A DNA stretch of 64,000 nt from Niallia circulans (GTDB taxonomy: Bacteria > Bacillota > Bacilli > Bacillales > Cytobacillaceae). The stretch lies in NCBI RefSeq assembly GCF_007273535.1, contig NZ_RIBP01000001.1, positions 1 to 64,000 on the forward strand, written 5' to 3'. Both the position numbers and the translations under genes were made by a program. The notes below the pieces were generated by a model that was given only the letters and a program-made list of their open reading frames with translations, searched no databases and was not told where the DNA came from. Below are positions 1 to 8,337 of this stretch, in pieces. Positions within the stretch are counted from its first letter, which is position 1; each line of letters starts with the position of its first letter.

Positions 1-1
1 G

Positions 2-151
2 TCAATAGAGGAAGGAGTTATATTTACACCAGGCTCTATCCTTGGCACAAAGTCAGACTTTATGCGTCTTACATATGGAAAAGCTAGTGATGAGGAAATT
101 CCTATTGGTATCAAAAGACTGGCGAAGGCGCTGGGGAAAATAACCAGCTAA
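2..151 (+). CDS. PLP-dependent aminotransferase, C-terminal end (partial)
   Basis: The open frame enters from the left edge and ends at TAA 149-151. The 49 residues include FTPG followed by DFMRLTYGKAS and a closing IKRLAKAL helix. This is the usual end of fold-type I class I/II aminotransferases, including 2-aminoadipate-type and MocR-type proteins: a PG turn, an (I/M)RLxxG strand, then an E-rich helix. The start and the PLP lysine lie outside the window, so the substrate and any fused regulatory domain cannot be judged. The family call rests only on this tail. Confidence 0.6.
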   Translation, partial: SIEEGVIFTPGSILGTKSDFMRLTYGKASDEEIPIGIKRLAKALGKITS

Positions 152-182
152 GCATAATTGGATGTTTAAAATATTAGTAATC

Positions 183-216
183 GCTGAGTGACTAATTAAG
201 GTCATTCGGCTTTTTT
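183..216 (+). terminator. intrinsic terminator of the aminotransferase gene
   Basis: GCTGAGTGAC (183-192) pairs with GTCATTCGGC (201-210), allowing G-T pairs, over an 8-nt loop. TTTTTT follows at 211-216. It lies 31 nt after the stop codon. Confidence 0.75.
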
Positions 217-345
217 GTGTTCAATAATGCTTAGTATTAGTGAAATGGAACGTTTCAGAAAAGAAACTTTGTTGTAGGAGTAAAACAATAAAATAAAAAT
301 AAAAGAATTTGAGGTGAAATGATGCAGATAATGTAACAAGAAGCA

Positions 346-975
346 TTGGATGCATTGAAGAATAATTGGGGAATGGCTGTGTTAGTTTGGTTTATTTTAG
401 CTATAGGTAATGTGTTAGTATTTATTATTTTCTTTTCAATTAATTTATTTATACCCTTTCTATTTGATATACCCGTGAAAGAGACTTCTAATTTACCATT
501 AACAACAGTACTTTCCTTTGCAGGGGGAGTGGTATCTTTGCTGCTGATACCATTATCTATTTCTATCACCTGGTTTTTTTTAGATATTGCAAGGCGGAAT
601 TCACCGCGGATTAGCGAAGTATTAAAACCGTACAATAATATAATTTTACTTTTAAAGATGATAAAATTAGCGATTGCTCAAATAGTACTCATAATTCTAT
701 GGTCGTTCCTTTTCGTAATACCAGGAATTATAAAAGGAATTCCCTATTCTCAAGCGTTTTATTTGCTTAAAGATCATCCAGAATACACGATATTTGAAGC
801 ACTTGCAGAAAGCAGGAGGCGGATGCACGGTTATAAGTGGAGGTACTTCATGTTGAATCTTAGTTTTATTGGATGGGGAATTGTTGTCAGCTTTACTTCA
901 GGGATAGGCAGTCTTTGGCTTAGTCCTTATCTTCTCACAACACAAGGTGTTTTTTATGATAAATATATAGCTTAG
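346..975 (+). CDS. DUF975-type integral membrane protein with a damaged start region
   Basis: The product is 209 residues with about five hydrophobic segments. Its DUF975-like features are NNWG near the N terminus, VIPGIIKGIPYS in the middle, an ALAESRRRMHGYKW stretch, and LSFIGWG before the last helices. The family has no firm function. The only in-frame start left is TTG 346, which has no good ribosome site. A proper site, GAGGTG (311-316), stands before ATGATG at 319-324 in the same frame, but that reading meets TAA at 334-336 after five codons. The gene may therefore be a nonsense mutant or depend on re-initiation. Confidence 0.65.
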   Translation: MDALKNNWGMAVLVWFILAIGNVLVFIIFFSINLFIPFLFDIPVKETSNLPLTTVLSFAGGVVSLLLIPLSISITWFFLDIARRNSPRISEVLKPYNNIILLLKMIKLAIAQIVLIILWSFLFVIPGIIKGIPYSQAFYLLKDHPEYTIFEALAESRRRMHGYKWRYFMLNLSFIGWGIVVSFTSGIGSLWLSPYLLTTQGVFYDKYIA

Positions 976-1159
976 GAGAAGGGGAATTAGGTTTATAAGA
1001 AGTGTGCTACTTTGAGGATAAGTAACCAAACTTTTTGGCAAGGATTGAATTCTATTCATTAAAAAAGGAAAAACCCATTTCTGCGGCGAAATATTATAGT
1101 ACTTCAACTATTCAGATAAACACAATTAAAAATCATCAAAAAGACTAGGAGAATTATAT

Positions 1160-2071
1160 ATGTATTTCGTACTTGATATCGGTGGAACGTTTGTTAAATA
1201 TGCTTTGATGGATACTGCTGGGAACATTTCTTCAAAAGGGAAAAGGCCCGCGCCTCGAACGAATTTGGACGATTTTGAAGAGGTCCTGTTTAGTATTTTG
1301 GATGATCACGACTTATCAGCCGTTAAAGGGATTGCCGTAAGCTGTCCAGGGACGGTAGATGTTGATACAGGTATGATTTATTATGGAGGGTCTTTCCCAT
1401 TTCTTCATGAAGTGAATTTGGCAAAAAGAATTGGGGACAGGTACGGAAAAGATGTCTCCATTGAAAATGACGGGAAATGTGCTGCTTTAGCTGAATTGTG
1501 GCTTGGCAGTATTAAAGAAGCTAAGGACGCAGTCGTATTAGTGCTCGGAAGCGGTGTAGGCGGTGGTATTGTCGTTGATGGCAAGCTGCATCGTGGAGTG
1601 AATCTGTCTGCTGGTGAAATGAGCTTTGTGATGGATAAAATAGACATGACAAGCAGGAAAGCACAATTTTTTGGCTCCGATTGTTCGGCAGTGCGCATGG
1701 TGCGTCTTATCGGAGAAGCAAAGAAGCTGGATGATCCAACAGATGGTGAAGCTGTATTTGAATACATAAACAATCAGGATGAAGAAGCTAATGAAATATT
1801 CAATGAGTTTTGTTTTTATCTAGCTTCCCAAATATTGAACCTGCAATATATTTTAGATCCGGAGATATTTGCAATTGGCGGCGGAATCAGTGCCCAGCCT
1901 ATCTTAATTGAAAGAACAAAGTGGGCAATAGAGGAAATAAAGTCAGCTAATTCTCCCCATATGGCAAATCCGAAAATAGATGTTTGCAAGTTCCGAAATG
2001 ATGCAAACCTATACGGGGCGCTTTATCACTTTTTTGTCAGCAAGGAAAAGGAAATAGTGATTAAACAATAG
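1160..2071 (+). CDS. ROK-family sugar kinase (beta-glucoside kinase-like)
   Basis: Cytoplasmic 303-residue protein of the ROK fold. The N-terminal phosphate-binding motif is LDIGGTFVKYAL (residues 4-15). ENDGKCAA and LGSGVGGGIVVDG form the catalytic and second ATP sites, and AIGGGIS lies near the C terminus. The zinc-binding CxCGxxGCxE motif of classical ROK glucokinases is not seen; the corresponding stretch reads FFGSDCSAVRMV, as in BglK-type kinases, which phosphorylate beta-glucosides on the C6 hydroxyl of the non-reducing glucose. AGGAG lies 8 nt before ATG 1160. The gene stands alone and ends at a shared terminator. The substrate is inferred. Confidence 0.78.
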   Translation: MYFVLDIGGTFVKYALMDTAGNISSKGKRPAPRTNLDDFEEVLFSILDDHDLSAVKGIAVSCPGTVDVDTGMIYYGGSFPFLHEVNLAKRIGDRYGKDVSIENDGKCAALAELWLGSIKEAKDAVVLVLGSGVGGGIVVDGKLHRGVNLSAGEMSFVMDKIDMTSRKAQFFGSDCSAVRMVRLIGEAKKLDDPTDGEAVFEYINNQDEEANEIFNEFCFYLASQILNLQYILDPEIFAIGGGISAQPILIERTKWAIEEIKSANSPHMANPKIDVCKFRNDANLYGALYHFFVSKEKEIVIKQ

Positions 2072-2106
2072 CTAATTCGAAGACGAAAAAATAATGTTAA
2101 AAAATA

Positions 2107-2139
2107 AAAGGAATAGCCCCATGTGAGGTTATTCCTTTT
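2107..2139. terminator. bidirectional terminator between the ROK kinase and HAD genes
   Basis: AAAAGGAATAGCC pairs with GGTTATTCCTTTTT around an 8-nt loop. A-rich and T-rich sides allow use from both convergent genes. Confidence 0.75.
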
Positions 2140-2152
2140 TATGCTACTTCTA

Positions 2153-2806
2153 TTATTTATATTTGGATATTAAATCAGCTAGTGGCATTGCCTGCATGGA
2201 ATCAAAGCGGTAATCCACATCACAGAATTGCATGGCATTTGTCACTTCATTTGGGAAAATAACAACATTTAAGCCTGCTGTTTTAGCTGCTTGTGCCCCG
2301 TGAGCAGAATCTTCGAATGCTATGCATTCATTTGGCTGCAGCTCAAGGCAACGGGCAGCTTCTATGTATAGAGCTGGATCTGGTTTAACTTTTTCTACAT
2401 CGTCAGAGGTTTTGATGCAGTCAAAATAATCAAATAAACCTAATCTCTTTAAATGCTTGGAAACCCAATCATAATTTGAGCTTGAAGCGAGACCAATTTT
2501 CAAACCTAAAGATTTGGCTGTATCAAGATAATCCTTAACACCAGGTCTTTCTTTTTCTAGTTCGAGCTTGCTAATAAAGTTTTCTTGAAAAGCTGTTTCT
2601 AAAATTTTTAAGTCGAGTTTTCTTTTAGACTGTTCTTCCAGGTAAACAAATGGGGAGAAATCTGTGTGTGTGCCTATTTCTTTTTGCCATAATTCTAAAG
2701 GCAATTCACAGCTGTGTTCTGTAAATAACTCCTGCAGTAAGTGGTACTGATGTGTTTCTGTGTCAAAAATAAGCCCATCAAAGTCGAAAATGATTCCTTT
2801 TATCAT
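2153..2806 (-). CDS. HAD-superfamily phosphatase (beta-phosphoglucomutase-like)
   Basis: The product is 217 residues when started at ATG 2804-2806, which has AGGAGGA about 6 nt upstream. A longer frame to 2902 has no such site. HAD motif I is FDFDGLIFDT with two catalytic aspartates, motif II is LASSS, motif III includes the lysine of KPDP, and motif IV is AFEDSAHG. The helical cap between motifs I and II puts it in the PgmB/phosphatase subfamily. These enzymes hydrolyse small phosphate esters or interconvert sugar phosphates. The substrate cannot be read from the sequence. It is a single-gene unit convergent with the ROK kinase gene. Confidence 0.8.
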   Translation of the reverse strand: MIKGIIFDFDGLIFDTETHQYHLLQELFTEHSCELPLELWQKEIGTHTDFSPFVYLEEQSKRKLDLKILETAFQENFISKLELEKERPGVKDYLDTAKSLGLKIGLASSSNYDWVSKHLKRLGLFDYFDCIKTSDDVEKVKPDPALYIEAARCLELQPNECIAFEDSAHGAQAAKTAGLNVVIFPNEVTNAMQFCDVDYRFDSMQAMPLADLISKYK

Positions 2807-2920
2807 ATGTTCCTCCTTTAAGATACGTTTGCTGTTTATTAACATGAACAGAGGATTATTAGGAAACAAAAAGTTTCCCATCCACATTAATAATATTAAC
2901 ATAGTTTAATTAAACATAAA

Positions 2921-2942
2921 GAACCCTGCATAAACAGGGTTC
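2921..2942 (-). terminator. terminator of leuA
   Basis: GAACCCTG and CAGGGTTC form an 8-bp stem with a 6-nt loop, 8 nt beyond the leuA stop. On the minus strand it is followed by a T-rich stretch. Confidence 0.75.
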
Positions 2943-2950
2943 TCAATCAT

Positions 2951-4651
2951 TTATTTAGACAAGGAGTATCCTTGCTCGGCAGCCGGCTGTTCACTGCTGA
3001 CCATATTGTTAACGGCACTGAACAGGGCTTTAATGGAGGAGGTCATAATGTCTGCATCAATTCCACATCCCCAGTAAACGGAGCCGTTTGCGGCTGTAAA
3101 GCCTACGTAAGAAACGGCTTTTGACTCGGAACCTGTTTCAAGGGCATGCTCTGTATAAACTAAATCCTTGTATTGGATACCCAATGAGGATTGCAAGGCA
3201 TTACTGATAGCGTCAAGCCTTCCGTTCCCTTTACCACTTAATTCATGGACGGTATTGTCCTTTTTCACTGACACTGTTGTGTCATAGCTGTTATTTTGCG
3301 TGAATTGATATTCAATGAATTCAACAGGAGCATCTATATTGACGTATTCATTCAGGAAGATGTCATGAATTTCGTCAGGCATAAGCTCCTTATGAAGGTT
3401 ATCAGATACTCTTTTAACAGCATATCCAAAGCTTTCACGCATTTTAGCAGGAAGATCAAGGCCGTAATTCTGTTTAAGGATATAACCGATGCCACCTTTA
3501 CCGGATTGGCTGTTAATGCGGATAATGTCTCCTTCATATTGTCTCCCAATATCTTTAGGGTCAATCAAAAGGTAAGGGACTGTCCAATAGTCGCAATTCT
3601 TGTCCTCACGCCATTTCATGCCTTTAGCAATGGCATCCTGATGGGAGCCTGAGAATGCTGTAAAGACAAGCTCTCCACCATATGGATGTCTTTCAGGAAC
3701 CCTCATTCTTGTCAATTTTTCGTATTTTGCTAGGATGCCAGGAATATTATTAAAATTCAAATTCGGCTCTACGCCGTGTGAATACATATTCAATGCAAGT
3801 GTGACAATGTCAACATTTCCTGTTCGTTCCCCGTTTCCGAACAATGTTCCTTCCACCCTTTGTGCACCTGCAAGAACTCCAAGCTCGGCATCTGCAACAC
3901 CTGTACCTCTGTCATTATGTGGATGTAGCGACAGAATGACATTGTCCCGAAAGCTTAAATGCTCACTCATGTATTCAATTTGGCTTGCATAAACATGTGG
4001 CATCGACATGGATACAGTTGCTGGCAAGTTAATGATAACCTTGTTATCCTCAGTTGGCTGCCAGATGTCTAGTACACTGTTACAGATGTTAAGTGCGAAT
4101 TCTATTTCTGTTCCTGTGAAGCTTTCAGGCGAATATTGAAATTTGAAGTTGCCTTCTGTTTCTGCTGCGTATTTTTTCAATAGCTTAGCGCCAGTAACGG
4201 CAATATCAATTATTTCTTGTTCAGACTTTTGGAAAACCTGTTCCCGCTGTGCAACAGATGTGGAGTTGTACAGATGGACAACTGCTTTATTAACACCTTT
4301 AAGAGATTCAAACGTCTTTTTAATAATATGCTCTCTGGATTGTGTCAGCACTTGGATTGTTACATCCTCTGGAATTAAGTCTTGTTCAATTAATGTCCGT
4401 AAAAAGGCATATTCTGTATCAGATGCTGCCGGAAAACCAACTTCAATTTCCTTGAAGCCAACTTCCAATAGCAATTGAAAATATTCCAGTTTTTCTTCAA
4501 GGCTCATTGGCACAATTAGCGCTTGGTTGCCATCACGAAGATCCACACTGCACCATGTTGGAGCTGCTTCAATGTACTCTTTCTCTGTCCATTTCAAACT
4601 TTTAGCTGGAGGGGTAAAATAACCTCTGGAATATTTTTCGGTATTTTTCAT
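2951..4651 (-). CDS. leuA: 2-isopropylmalate synthase, LeuA2 type
   Basis: Condenses acetyl-CoA with 2-oxoisovalerate in the first committed step of leucine synthesis. The 566-residue length and the N-terminal RGYFTPP...WCSVDLRDGNQAL fit the long LeuA2 group used as the only leuA in some bacteria. The DRDG-type metal/substrate motif appears as DLRDGNQ, and LHPHNDRGTGVADAELG supplies the metal-binding histidines. The C-terminal part (from about 430) holds the LeuA allosteric domain (SGKGNGRLDAISNAL). ATG 4651 is preferred to GTG 4654 because AAGGTGGT lies 8 nt upstream. A leucine T-box precedes it. No other leu gene follows, so it is a monocistronic unit. Confidence 0.93.
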   Translation of the reverse strand: MKNTEKYSRGYFTPPAKSLKWTEKEYIEAAPTWCSVDLRDGNQALIVPMSLEEKLEYFQLLLEVGFKEIEVGFPAASDTEYAFLRTLIEQDLIPEDVTIQVLTQSREHIIKKTFESLKGVNKAVVHLYNSTSVAQREQVFQKSEQEIIDIAVTGAKLLKKYAAETEGNFKFQYSPESFTGTEIEFALNICNSVLDIWQPTEDNKVIINLPATVSMSMPHVYASQIEYMSEHLSFRDNVILSLHPHNDRGTGVADAELGVLAGAQRVEGTLFGNGERTGNVDIVTLALNMYSHGVEPNLNFNNIPGILAKYEKLTRMRVPERHPYGGELVFTAFSGSHQDAIAKGMKWREDKNCDYWTVPYLLIDPKDIGRQYEGDIIRINSQSGKGGIGYILKQNYGLDLPAKMRESFGYAVKRVSDNLHKELMPDEIHDIFLNEYVNIDAPVEFIEYQFTQNNSYDTTVSVKKDNTVHELSGKGNGRLDAISNALQSSLGIQYKDLVYTEHALETGSESKAVSYVGFTAANGSVYWGCGIDADIMTSSIKALFSAVNNMVSSEQPAAEQGYSLSK

Positions 4652-4707
4652 CACTACTGACCACCTTTTCGGATTAATTTAATAGAAAGAAATTTTTGTA
4701 AGGAAAA

Positions 4708-4972
4708 TAAAAAAAGCCCGTTGTCTCTATAAGAGACGACAGGCTTTACCTTCGTGGTACCACTCTTTTTGATTCACCTGAAATAGAAATCGGGGGTGAA
4801 CCCACTTTACGACTTGATTACGGCAGTCAGCCGTTAAGACTTACATTTCAGCCTTACCACTCCTGGGCGAGTTGGGGGAGTTTATTGTCTGTCTTTCACC
4901 AGCCGACAGCTCTCTAAGCAATAAATATCCCTTAATACTCCCAATCCTAGCGTTTCGTTTTCTTAATTTTCT
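4708..4972 (-). promoter_or_regulatory. T-box leader (leucine specifier CTC) of leuA
   Basis: On the minus strand the leader contains an AGAGAGC...GCTGGTGAAAG stem I segment. The specifier loop lies between TTTATTG/CAATAAA and TTGGG/CCCAA helices and exposes CTC (4880-4878), a leucine codon. The T-box core AGAGTGGTACCACGAAGG is at 4749-4766. A terminator helix (4716-4746, AGCCCG...AGGCT with U-run 4708-4715) overlaps it. T-box RNAs sense uncharged tRNA and then prevent termination. The specifier and the leuA product agree, which supports a leucine-starvation switch. Confidence 0.93.
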
Positions 4973-4974
4973 CC

Positions 4975-5003
4975 ATTTTATAATTAATTTTGAATTCAGT
5001 CAA
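4975..5003 (-). promoter_or_regulatory. sigma-A promoter of the leuA T-box leader
   Basis: TTGACT (5003-4998) and TAAAAT (4980-4975) are separated by 17 nt on the minus strand, just upstream of the T-box. Confidence 0.75.
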
Positions 5004-5094
5004 CAGACGATTTTTGTCATTTTGAAACTTTTCTAAATTGTCTAGTAACTTGTTATATTTTCTGACATTGTTTTTCGCTATTGTCGGAAATCTA

Positions 5095-5122
5095 TTGTTA
5101 AGTTATGATTAAATCTTATATT
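5095..5122 (+). promoter_or_regulatory. candidate promoter of the yitT-like gene
   Basis: TTGTTA (5095-5100) and TATATT (5117-5122) with 16-nt spacing, 26 nt before the start codon. Confidence 0.5.
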
Positions 5123-5147
5123 CAGTAAGAGAAAGGATTTTAACACA

Positions 5148-6002
5148 ATGCAAAGTAAACAAGAATTTCGTTCTTATAGTTTAATTATTCTTGGAACATT
5201 TTTAGTAGGTTTGGCATTTAATATATTTCTATTGCCTGCATCTATTACGGCAGGAGGAGTAGCTGGAATAAGTATCATTTTGAACAAATTGAATGGGTGG
5301 AGCCCGGCAGTTGTACAATGGGCAATCAATATTCCAACTTTTGTTGTAGGCTATTTTCTTCTTGGTAAGGATTTCAGCATCCGCACCTTTGTTGGAACAA
5401 TGTTGCTGCCAACATTTATTTGGCTGACATCGTATTTACCGTTCTCAGTAGAAGATCCATTGCTTGCTTCTATTTACGGAGGAATACTTAGCGGAATCGG
5501 GATTGGTCTTGTATTCCGTGGTAAAGGCTCTACTGGTGGGACAACAATTTTTGGACAGCTCATTAAAAAATATACTCGTTTGTCGAGTGGTTATTCACAA
5601 TTTCTTATTGACGGCTGTATCGTGATAGTAGCCATGTTCGTTTTTGATTTTGAAAGAGCATTATATGGCATGATAGCCATGTTTATCATTGGAAAATCAA
5701 TAGATGTCGTCCAGCTTCGTTCATCCACTTCAAAGCTAGTCTTAATAGTGACAGAAAACGAACAGAAAATTACAGATTTAATTCGTAATGAAATTGACAG
5801 AGGCTTCACAAAGGTTTGGTCTGAAGGAGGATACAGCAATCAGAAGAAGGCATTACTATTCAGTGTTGTAGAACAATCTGAGGCTGTATATTTAAAAGAA
5901 CTTATCCAAAGAAGCGACAATAGTTCCTTTGTGATTTTCTTAAATGCTTCAGACATTATCGGCAGAGGATTTTCATTGCCGAGAGATTTTCCAAGAAGCT
6001 AA
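5148..6002 (+). CDS. YitT-family membrane protein (DUF161 plus DUF2179)
   Basis: The product is 284 residues. The first two thirds hold about five membrane helices with the family signatures FLLPASITAGGVAG and RGKGSTGGTTI. The last ~100 residues form the soluble DUF2179 domain (LVLIVTE...RGFTKVW), which resembles nitrogen-regulatory folds. B. subtilis has several such paralogues (YitT, YqfU, YpjC and others) whose transport substrate is not established. AGAAAGGA precedes ATG 5148. The stop codon is only a few bases from intergenic repeat copy A, which appears to supply its terminator. Confidence 0.85.
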   Translation: MQSKQEFRSYSLIILGTFLVGLAFNIFLLPASITAGGVAGISIILNKLNGWSPAVVQWAINIPTFVVGYFLLGKDFSIRTFVGTMLLPTFIWLTSYLPFSVEDPLLASIYGGILSGIGIGLVFRGKGSTGGTTIFGQLIKKYTRLSSGYSQFLIDGCIVIVAMFVFDFERALYGMIAMFIIGKSIDVVQLRSSTSKLVLIVTENEQKITDLIRNEIDRGFTKVWSEGGYSNQKKALLFSVVEQSEAVYLKELIQRSDNSSFVIFLNASDIIGRGFSLPRDFPRS

Positions 6003-6110
6003 TGATATGGAGGCTGGGACATAAGTATGTGAACCAGCGTAAAGACCGAACTACTTAATCAACTTTGAAATGCCCCCTGTCAAGTAGACAGTTGAAATAA
6101 TAAAAAAGAT

Positions 6111-7022
6111 TTAAACAGCTTGAGCTCTATATTCCATAGGGCTTAAGCCGTTTAATCGCTTTTGATATCTTTCATAATTATAAAAATGAATATACTCCTC
6201 TATCGCATGTTCAAGTTCCTCAAATGTATTATATTTATGTATATAATACTTCTCACATTTCAGTGTTCCCCAAAAAGATTCCATCGGTCCATTATCAATA
6301 CACCGACCAACTCTTGACATACTCTGCGTCATTTTCGCCGCATCTATCCTTTGCTTAAATCCTTTGGAGGTATATTGATACCCACGATCACTATGGATAA
6401 GTGGATGTTCCTCCTCTAATAATAGTGCAGTTGCTTGGTCTAGCGTCTTAAATACAAGTCTATTATTATTGGAATGTCCTATAACAAAACTTACAATGGA
6501 GCCATCATAAAGGTCACGAATCGCACTTAAATAAGCCTTCCTTGATTGGCCATACTTAAATTCCGTTACATCTGTAACCCATTTTTCATTTGGTTTTTCC
6601 GCAGTAAATTCTCGATTTAGTCTATTTTCCGCCACCTGTTTAGGAGTAAAGTGTTTATAACGTTTTTTCTTGGTGCGGATAATCGAGCGTAAGCCCGCCA
6701 CTTTCATTAGTCGATAGATTCTTTTATGATTAAGTTTCTCTTTAAACTGTCTATTCATGTGAAGCGTCATTTGACGATAACCGAAGGTGCTATCCACTTT
6801 TTCATGAAGAATCTTCATTTCTTTTATGATTTTTTCATTCAGTAAATCCTGGGAAGTAGGGAGACGATTCAGCCATTTATAATAGGCGGATCGTGCTATT
6901 TTGACTATTTCACAAAGTAAAGAAATACTTATGTTTTCTTCCCTGTGAAGCTCCTGGATAGCGATATATTTATCCTCGAATCGGATAGGCTTTATTTTCT
7001 CCTCCTTTCTATCTCCTCCAAC
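6111..7022 (-). CDS. IS150-type transposase OrfB part (DDE integrase)
   Basis: Catalytic half of the transposase. It has an N-terminal HTH_21-like segment (STFGYRQMTLHM), then the rve integrase core with DVTEFKYG (first D), HSDRGYQYTS (second D) and a final E in NGPMESFWGTLK. An internal ATG exists at 6818, but the frame stays open upstream to the frameshift site at 7022-7028, so the real product is the OrfAB fusion made by -1 frameshifting. The protein cuts and joins the IS ends. It differs from copy 2 by two residues (T/I and N/K). Confidence 0.9.
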   Translation of the reverse strand, partial: VGGDRKEEKIKPIRFEDKYIAIQELHREENISISLLCEIVKIARSAYYKWLNRLPTSQDLLNEKIIKEMKILHEKVDSTFGYRQMTLHMNRQFKEKLNHKRIYRLMKVAGLRSIIRTKKKRYKHFTPKQVAENRLNREFTAEKPNEKWVTDVTEFKYGQSRKAYLSAIRDLYDGSIVSFVIGHSNNNRLVFKTLDQATALLLEEEHPLIHSDRGYQYTSKGFKQRIDAAKMTQSMSRVGRCIDNGPMESFWGTLKCEKYYIHKYNTFEELEHAIEEYIHFYNYERYQKRLNGLSPMEYRAQAV

Positions 7023-7669
7023 TTTTTTAAATACAAATTCTCCGCACGTAACCGTTCATTTTCTTTTTCTAGCTTTTTCATTTGAAGCTTGAATTTTTCT
7101 TCTGGAGTTAGCTTTGATTCCTCTTTCCTTTTACCACGTCTATCTTTCAACGCTTCTTCTCCGCCATCTTCATACTTCTTTACCCAGTGATAAACTTGTT
7201 GATAAGAAACTTGATACGTATCCGCTGCTTCTTGATAATTTTTTCCGTTCCCCAAGCAATCAAGTACAATATGTAATCGTTCTTCCCAAGTTAGTTTGCT
7301 TTCATTAGTCATAGAGCCCGTCCTTTCTTGTGACGCATCTTTTAATTCACTATGACTATTATACTTCCTAATCCAACTTCTGAGGACAGAGGGATGGGAT
7401 ATTTCATACATTCTAGAAACCTCACGAATCGAAGAACCACCGGACAAATACTCTTTTATGGCGGATAACTTTAGTTCTTCCGAATATTTTTTCCATGCGG
7501 AAGACTCCTTTAATCCTTCTAAGCCAAAGGTATCAAACTTATATTTCCATTCCAAAACGGTGGCATGATGTACTTTATAAATGGATGCCACTTTAAGTGA
7601 AGAAAGTGATTCATCAAACGCCTTCACTATTTCATATTTTTCTTCTGCAGAGTAAAACTTTCGAGACAT
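6992..7669 (-). CDS. IS150-type OrfA (DNA-binding protein)
   Basis: The product is 225 residues. It holds repeated helix-turn-helix units of the IS150 OrfA type (a VASIYKVHHATVLEWKYKF unit, then SSIREVSRMYEISHPSVLRS, then YQEAADTYQVSYQQVYHWVKKY). The C-terminal leucine-zipper-like coiled coil (LQMKKLEKENERLRAENLYL) is used for multimerisation in this group. It ends shortly after the slippery site. Alone it binds the IS ends and usually limits transposition; fused to OrfB it forms the active transposase. Confidence 0.9.
   Translation of the reverse strand: MSRKFYSAEEKYEIVKAFDESLSSLKVASIYKVHHATVLEWKYKFDTFGLEGLKESSAWKKYSEELKLSAIKEYLSGGSSIREVSRMYEISHPSVLRSWIRKYNSHSELKDASQERTGSMTNESKLTWEERLHIVLDCLGNGKNYQEAADTYQVSYQQVYHWVKKYEDGGEEALKDRRGKRKEESKLTPEEKFKLQMKKLEKENERLRAENLYLKKLEEIERRRK
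7022..7028 (-). other. programmed -1 frameshift site of the IS
   Basis: The heptamer A AAA AAG is read in the orfA zero frame (codons at 7027 and 7024). Slipping by one base continues exactly in the orfB frame. A purine-rich GGAGGAG follows within a few bases, which can act as a stimulatory Shine-Dalgarno element. Confidence 0.85.
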
Positions 7670-7927
7670 AAAAAATACTCCCCTATAGTATCCAGATTTT
7701 ATTTTTTAACCTGTCTACCTATAGGGGAGCTTATCACTTTTGATTAAATAGTTCGTTTTTTTTTGTTTTTAGTTTTAATATAATAATTAGAAATCTTAGT
7801 GTAGCGTAATAGAAAGAACTTATTTTGAACCCATATTCTATTTAGTCAGAAGCCTCATTTTTTAAAAATTAGATGTAATTTTATTATTCTTGTTTAGAAA
7901 GGTTATCTTTTGTTTTGTTCCAGCCTC

Positions 7928-8337
7928 ATTTTTTATTTAAAGATAAAAATCGAGAAAATTTTTCTGAAGGATAAGTTATAGAAGAATAACAAAGCAAAAG
8001 ATTTCCATGCTTATGATAGTGATTTCCTGCTTAAGAAAAGAATAGATTACTCTTAATAGAATGTGAAATCCTCAACAAGCTACTAGCACTTATTTAAGCT
8101 GAACATAAAAAAGGTTAGTAATCTTACGGAAATAATAGGAGAACGGACTAATACTATTGTATTAAAGTATTGTTATGGAGAAAGTAAAAAATACAAGAAA
8201 ACTTCCATTGACATAATGTATTTATACCTTTTATAATCAGCGGAGTAAAATTCTGAACAATTAATAGAGTAACACTTTTTTAAACTTAATTGTTTGAAAA
8301 TTTTAATTTTAATTAACATTCTGGGAGGATTACAGCT
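7928..8337. other. 410-bp noncoding region with the promoter of the amino-acid permease
   Basis: No convincing ORF. On the plus strand TTGACA (8208-8213) and TATAAT (8232-8237), 18 nt apart, form a near-consensus sigma-A promoter. It leaves a leader of about 90 nt before the permease. GGGAGGA stands 8-10 nt before the TTG start. The rest is AT-rich with no recognised RNA element. Confidence 0.65.

Larger units (their letters stand above)
6066..7736 (-). mobile_element. IS3-family (IS150-group) insertion sequence, copy 1
   Basis: The element is 1671 bp, bounded by comparison with the second copy. The ends are TGAAATGCCCCC... and, read inward from the other side, TGATAAGCTCCCC.... These imperfect inverted repeats share GTAGACAG and end in TG/CA. 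CTT is duplicated on both sides (6063-6065 and 7737-7739). It carries orfA and orfB with a frameshift signal. The target is the 3-nt loop of the repeat hairpin. It is nearly identical to copy 2, so it is recent and probably active. Confidence 0.93.
6010..7927. repeat. intergenic terminator-carrying repeat, copy A (split by the IS, internally deleted)
   Basis: One end, AGGCTGGGACATAAGTATG, starts at 6010, 8 nt after the yitT stop. The arm CTTAATCAA ends at 6062. After the IS it resumes with TTGATTAA (from 7740) and runs to a terminal CCAGCCTC near 7927. Compared with copies B and C, a GC-rich centre of roughly 90 bp is missing near 7800. Without the IS it is about 245 bp. Confidence 0.8.
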
